This document shows, in pieces, positions 36,701 to 39,874 of a stretch of 39,874 bases of DNA; position 1 is the first letter of the stretch, and the number at the start of each line of letters is the position of its first letter. Location of the stretch: positions 1 through 39,874 of the forward strand of contig JANWWR010000062.1 of NCBI GenBank assembly GCA_025055835.1, written 5' to 3'. Source of the stretch: Gemmatales bacterium. GTDB taxonomy: Bacteria; Planctomycetota; Planctomycetia; Gemmatales; HRBIN36. The notes beneath the pieces are model-generated. The model ran no database searches. It worked only from the letters and a program-made list of their open reading frames with translations, and was not told where the DNA came from. Both the position numbers and the translations under genes were made by a program.

Positions 36701-36744
36701 AAGATGCCCCAAATCAAGGCGGGAAGAAATCTCGGCAGGCTCAT
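33730..36744 (-). CDS. PVC-type heme-binding beta-propeller/HEAT protein
   Basis: A 1004-aa exported protein: signal peptide (about 1-30), a membrane-bound-dehydrogenase-like beta-propeller (about 50-440; WVVQYIQYPYPAGLKML, DRITIHEDADGDGTYETHKVF, HGPDGALYIADWYDNR), HEAT-like helical repeats (about 455-840) and a C-terminal cytochrome c-type domain. The heme site is CGKCH (Cys879, Cys882, His883) and Met975 (SLMPEGLL) is a likely axial ligand. This arrangement is characteristic of planctomycetes and Verrucomicrobia, where it is thought to act in periplasmic oxidation of sugars or alcohols. The substrate is not readable from sequence. The gene stands alone. Confidence 0.93.
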   Translation of the reverse strand: MSLPRFLPALIWGILWLGIVGDTRIGSASADPEPAKPTEPPPLSPQEALRHFKTPEDLRLDLVLHEPTVRQPVQLSFDERGRLWVVQYIQYPYPAGLKMLSRDGVWRVVYDQVPPPPPRHFRGADRITIHEDADGDGTYETHKVFVEGLNLTTAAARGRGGVWVLNPPYLLFYPDRDSDDVPDGDPEVHLSGFGLEDSHSVVNSLCWGPDGWLYAAQGSTVSASVRKPGSKEPPVTSMGQLIWRYHPEKRRYEIFAEGGGNAFGVEIDHLGRVFSGHNGGDTRGFHYVQGGYYLKGFAKHGPLSNPFAFGYFGAMRHNTTPRFTHTFAFYDGTGLPDRYRDVLFGVSPVLRHVVMSERKPDGSTFQTHDIGFAVTTNDPWFMPVDIKHGPDGALYIADWYDNRAAHGQHYEGNIHRDSGRVYRLTGRETRPTKVPDLGQLRTEELVRLLGHANRWHRQTALRLLGDRKDAAAIPLCEQLLRSDDELTALGGLWGLYQSGGWTEARGVELLRHRHSQVRAWAVRLLCDEGRINDETASHLAQLAVAEREVVVRSQLACSARRLPTPQALPVIRALLAHDEDRTDPHIPLLLWWALEAKITQNPQEVLALFETSEIWNRPLVQEHMLERLMRRFAATGTRKDLDCCARLLQLSPGPVATRHLLAGFEAAFLGRTLPDLPRELADALAAYGKHSVVLGLRQKRPEAVEEALRLISDERGERSKQLQYVQVLGETAPPQALPTLLKLATSSPDTALRSAALTSLQRYDDPIIGSAILQALPQMSDDLRGPALNLLGSRPAWARSVIDAVEAGRLEKRLVPIEFARRMLLTRDEALHDRIRRVWGDLEPAAPQALRLELERLQTVVHNGSGVPKHGRELFRQQCGKCHTFFGEGGKVGPDLTSYNRNDLSALLLNIVHPNAEIREGYVTYVILTKDGRTLVGCLADQDAGAVVLRSDEGSEVVVARDDIEVMETRKTSLMPEGLLKGLTEQQVRDLVAYLRISQPLIDK

Positions 36745-36808
36745 GGTGCCTAATTTACCACGGCTCTATCTGGTTTCCCACGGTGAAAATCCCATCTCAG
36801 GCAAAAGA

Positions 36809-36844
36809 AAACCGAGGCGAGAGGCAGGGCCTTCGCCTCGGTTT
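36809..36844 (-). terminator. rho-independent terminator of the RTX/FG-GAP gene
   Basis: AAACCGAGGCGA (36809-36820) and TCGCCTCGGTTT (36833-36844) are perfectly complementary over 12 bp. On the minus strand the stem is followed by TTCTTTTG, giving a T-rich tract, so it terminates the gene ending at 36899 about 55 bases after its stop. It also shields the PVC heme gene that starts at 36744. Confidence 0.85.
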
Positions 36845-36898
36845 GGCTTGGATTGGATTACCGATGCGATAATCCAAGTTCGCCAACGGCGTCAGAGA

Positions 36899-39874
36899 TT
36901 ACGGCAGCGGCAGGCCGAAGCGGCGCTGGCTGCCCGCCACGAAGAAGCCGCTGCTCTCCGCGGCGTAATTGGTGAACAGGCTGTCGGCCAGGGTGGCGTC
37001 GAGCTTCTTGAGAAGCCCTGGAGCCACGCCCGGGCCGTTGACAGCCAGGAAGCGGCCCGTGTCTCCGCCATCGCTGTAGCCGCCCAGGCGGACGCCGCTG
37101 GTGTAGTTGGCGGGGAAGACCTCGGCCGTGGCCGTCGGCGTCTTCGGACCGCCTCCCTGGTTCGTGGTGAAGTCGAAGGTTCGCACTTCTGGCCGAACGT
37201 TCATGGTCGGGCTGATCTGGAGGTCGAACGGCTGGATCTCGCTCAAGCCGCTGACGTTGCGGGAGACGATGATCTCGGCGATGCCGTCGTTGTCCACATC
37301 GGCAGCACCGACGTAGATGCCACGGCGATAGCCGGCGTCGAAGGCCAGGAAGTCGTCGATGACCGCAAAGGTCGTGCCATCGAAGACGCGGACCCGCGGC
37401 GTGCTGGAAGCTCCCGCTCCCACGATGATGTCCAGCCGGCCGTCGCCGTCGTAGTCGCCGACCGCGACGTTGCAGCCGCCCCGGAAACTGCTCGGGAAGG
37501 CGTTGAACTTCTGCCGTGGCGGGTTGGGCAGGGCGATGACATCCGCTCCGCTGAACACCCGCACCTGAGCCTTGGCCGGGCCGCCGGTGCCAACCACGAT
37601 GTCGCCGAAGCCGTCGCTGTTCAGATCTCCCACCGCCACATACAGGCCCTTGTTCCAGTCGTTGCCGAACGGCCGGAAGTTGCCGATCTGGCTGACCACG
37701 CCCAGCCGGGCCAGATACCCGTCGAAGACGCGGACCAGACTTCCGCCGGTGCCCGGGCCGCAGGCGGCGATGATGTCCGGATATCCGTCGCCGTTCACGT
37801 CACCGGCAGCCACGCGGACGCCGCCCCGGAACCTGCCCAGATCAGCGAACGGCCGGAAGTTCAAGAACGGCACGGCCGCCGGACCCGTATCGCTGCCCGA
37901 GTACACCCGGATGCGTGGATTCGATCCGTAGTCCGTGCCCACCACGACGATCTGGATGCCCGAGAAGTCCTCGATGCTGGTGAAGTTGACCGGGGCCAGT
38001 CCGGTGAAGGTGTAGGTGCCGTCGTGCTTGCCGGTCAGCGTCAACGACTGCCCCGGGTTCGGCGGCAGGATGTCGAGCCGGTCGCCCGGATAGACGTTGA
38101 CCGGCTTGCCGCCGTTGACGTTGATCGGAATGCTCGTCGGCTGAATCTTGAAAACGTCGCCGGAGGTATCGGCGTCGGAGGCAGCCGAAGCAGTCGTACC
38201 GCCGTTGACCGTCCACTGCGTCAGCCCCGCGGCCGGGTTCGGGTTGGTCAGCGTGAACGAATCCACGCCGCCCATGCCCGACACCGTGGCGAAGACCTTG
38301 TTGGCGAAGTCCAATCCAACGAACAAATTGTTCAGGCTGTTGATGCTCGACGTCGGGAAGCCGTTCACCGTCGGTCCATCCGTCAGGCCGATGGAGTCGT
38401 TGCCGCCGGTCGCCTGGAAGAGCAGGTTCGTCCCCGCCTTGGTCTGCTGGAGCCGTTCCATCAGGCTGAACGTGATCACTTGACCGTCGAGGTTGATCGT
38501 GCCGGAGTCCGGTCCGGTGGAGCTATAGGTCTCGTTCGTGAAGGGCGTGCCACCACCTTCGATCCGCAGAACGTCGTTGCCCGTGCCGCCAGTGAGGCTG
38601 GTCGTGGGCAGCAGGTTGGAAGCGGTGAAGTCGAACACGACCAGGTCGTTGCCCGTGCCCGTGTTGAGGTTGAAGGTGGTCACGTCGCCGTTGCCCGTTC
38701 CGCTGATCGGGCTGAACACCGTCACCGTGTCGTCGCCGCCCTGGGAGTTGACGTCGTACACCTCGACGGTTCCGATGTTCATCGTGAAGGGGGTGAGATT
38801 CGTGCGGGAGAAGACCTGTCGAGTCGGATCAAGACCGTGCTGTTGGAGGACGAAATTGTCTCCGGCTGCATTGCTGCCGTTGATCTGAACCGTGTCGGTG
38901 CCCGTCCCGCCGTCCACGAACTGATTGCCGTCGCCCGGGTTCCAGATGACCAGATCGTTGCCGGGGCCGCCCAGAACCGTATCGTTGCCGGACCCGCCGA
39001 GGAGCGTGTCGTTGCCCAGGCCGCCGTCGATGGTGTCGTTGCCACCCAGACCCAGGATGCTGTCGTTGCCATCGTTGCCATTGAGAATGTTCCCGCAGCC
39101 GTTGCCCGTGATGACATCGTTGAACGCGCTGCCGTCCACATTCTCCACGGCATCCGCAGCATTCAGTTGCAGGATCAGATTGCCGGCAATGACCGTCTGG
39201 GCCGTCGTCAGACCGAGGTTGATGTTGATGGCAAACCCGGCCAGCGAGAAGTCCAGCGTGTCACTGTCCACGCAGCCCGGCGCTTCCAAGATCGAGTCGC
39301 TGCCCAGGCTGCTGCCCGTGAACAGATACCGATCACTGTCCGCCCCGCCGACCAACGTGTCATTGCCCGCCCCGCCGTTGAGCGTGTCGTTGCCGGCACC
39401 ACCCAGCACCGAATCGTCGCCGATCCCGCCCAGCAGCAAGTCGTTGCCCAGGCCGCCGTCGATGGTGTCGTTCCCGGCCCCGCCGTCAATCACGTCGTTG
39501 CCGCCCAGGCCGATCAGGATGTTGTTCCCAGCGTTGCCAACGATGTTGTCAGCCGCATTGGTGCCCAGGACGTGCTCGATGGCGGAGGAGTTGCCCAGCG
39601 TCAGTAGCAGGTTGCCCGCGTTGACCACCTGCAAACCGCTCTGGGACAGGTCGATGTTGACCCCGCCGGCCGTGAAGCCGGAGAAGTCGAGCCAGTCGTT
39701 ATCCACGTTGCCCGCAGGTTCGAGGATGACATCGCTGCCCAGGCCGGAGCCGGAGAACACGAAGGTGTCGCTGCCGCTGCCGCCGTCCAGGGAGTCGTTG
39801 CCCGTCCCACCCTCGATGGAATCATTCCCCGTACCGCCGAGGATCGTGTCGTTGCCCGCCCCGCCCACGAGGTA
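36899..39874 (-). CDS. RTX-repeat / FG-GAP surface or secreted protein (N-terminus outside window)
   Basis: The frame is open at the window edge, so only the last 991 residues are seen. Nonapeptide GGxGxDxxx calcium repeats occur in two blocks (about 1-36 and 107-310, e.g. GGAGNDTLNGGAGNDTLVGG). A Ser/Thr/Asn-rich beta region follows (about 310-650), and then four FG-GAP/integrin-like calcium loops: DVNGDGYPDI (about 690), DLNSDGFGDI (about 750), DYDGDGRLDI (about 807) and DVDNDGIAEI (about 860). The final stretch has no sorting motif I recognise. RTX domains fold after export in calcium; FG-GAP repeats form beta-propellers for adhesion. It is probably a large cell-surface or matrix protein. 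The ATPase and HlyD genes at 27.6-29.6 kb are not a type I system for it. Confidence 0.9.
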   Translation of the reverse strand, partial: YLVGGAGNDTILGGTGNDSIEGGTGNDSLDGGSGSDTFVFSGSGLGSDVILEPAGNVDNDWLDFSGFTAGGVNIDLSQSGLQVVNAGNLLLTLGNSSAIEHVLGTNAADNIVGNAGNNILIGLGGNDVIDGGAGNDTIDGGLGNDLLLGGIGDDSVLGGAGNDTLNGGAGNDTLVGGADSDRYLFTGSSLGSDSILEAPGCVDSDTLDFSLAGFAININLGLTTAQTVIAGNLILQLNAADAVENVDGSAFNDVITGNGCGNILNGNDGNDSILGLGGNDTIDGGLGNDTLLGGSGNDTVLGGPGNDLVIWNPGDGNQFVDGGTGTDTVQINGSNAAGDNFVLQQHGLDPTRQVFSRTNLTPFTMNIGTVEVYDVNSQGGDDTVTVFSPISGTGNGDVTTFNLNTGTGNDLVVFDFTASNLLPTTSLTGGTGNDVLRIEGGGTPFTNETYSSTGPDSGTINLDGQVITFSLMERLQQTKAGTNLLFQATGGNDSIGLTDGPTVNGFPTSSINSLNNLFVGLDFANKVFATVSGMGGVDSFTLTNPNPAAGLTQWTVNGGTTASAASDADTSGDVFKIQPTSIPINVNGGKPVNVYPGDRLDILPPNPGQSLTLTGKHDGTYTFTGLAPVNFTSIEDFSGIQIVVVGTDYGSNPRIRVYSGSDTGPAAVPFLNFRPFADLGRFRGGVRVAAGDVNGDGYPDIIAACGPGTGGSLVRVFDGYLARLGVVSQIGNFRPFGNDWNKGLYVAVGDLNSDGFGDIVVGTGGPAKAQVRVFSGADVIALPNPPRQKFNAFPSSFRGGCNVAVGDYDGDGRLDIIVGAGASSTPRVRVFDGTTFAVIDDFLAFDAGYRRGIYVGAADVDNDGIAEIIVSRNVSGLSEIQPFDLQISPTMNVRPEVRTFDFTTNQGGGPKTPTATAEVFPANYTSGVRLGGYSDGGDTGRFLAVNGPGVAPGLLKKLDATLADSLFTNYAAESSGFFVAGSQRRFGLPLP

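Noticed and set aside
36587..39607. Plus-strand ORF of about 1006 codons opposite the RTX/FG-GAP gene
   Set aside because: The repeated sequence of the real gene yields a long open antisense frame; the residues show no fold.

Overview
The window looks like chromosomal DNA of a GC-rich planctomycete, probably of the Gemmata group. This is inferred from the gene families rather than from a marker gene. The pointers are a giant alpha-2-macroglobulin with a Trp-rich insert, a beta-propeller/HEAT/CxxCH protein of the PVC heme-domain type, a zinc-ribbon/two-helix membrane protein, a tiny proline-rich lipoprotein and an RTX/FG-GAP surface protein. Housekeeping genes dominate. No integrase, transposase, CRISPR array, phage or defence system is visible.

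Layout. 0-1.5 kb: tRNA-Arg(ACG) with a clear promoter, two small membrane-type ORFs, and a strong candidate for an unannotated structured RNA (about 1260-1472) with its own sigma70-like promoter and a rho-independent terminator. 1.5-7.7 kb: alpha-2-macroglobulin gene (minus). 7.8-11.7 kb: endonuclease III (plus), whose C-terminus is built from three copies of a palindromic 39-bp repeat, converging on scpB and an upstream membrane-anchored TPR protein (minus). 11.6-12.4 kb: about 0.8 kb without a recognisable gene. 12.4-14 kb: three small planctomycete-type genes (plus). 14-19.3 kb: minus-strand replication/translation cluster rplY-pth-rpsF-ssb-rplI-dnaB-CHAD, with one promoter before rplY and a second before ssb. 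19.5-24.4 kb: FAD oxidoreductase and carB (plus). 24.36-24.56 kb: two tandem arrays (31-bp and 26-bp periods) around two perfect hairpins. 24.6-27.5 kb: heptosyltransferase-like GT9, maf, then a response regulator-diguanylate cyclase with its own promoter and a structured leader of about 139 nt. 27.6-31.6 kb: minus-strand tetR-permease-ATPase-HlyD exporter operon. 31.7-33.6 kb: ettA and a 65-aa protein. 33.7-36.7 kb: PVC-type heme protein. 36.9 kb to the edge: RTX/FG-GAP protein, cut by the window, followed by a good terminator.

How genes work together. The rplY-dnaB block joins peptidyl-tRNA recycling, three ribosomal proteins, SSB and the replicative helicase in one direction, so translation and replication capacity are probably co-expressed. 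The exporter block is a self-contained, probably self-repressed efflux unit: ATGA overlaps join tetR to permease and ATPase to HlyD, and a 13-bp palindrome lies in the tetR leader. The alpha-2-macroglobulin, PVC heme protein and RTX/FG-GAP protein are envelope or secreted proteins.

The two observations most likely to be undescribed are both RNA-level: the free-standing multi-hairpin RNA at 1260-1472 and the 5' leader of the diguanylate cyclase gene at 26293-26431. Both rest on promoter/terminator spelling and hand-folded pairing, not on comparative data.
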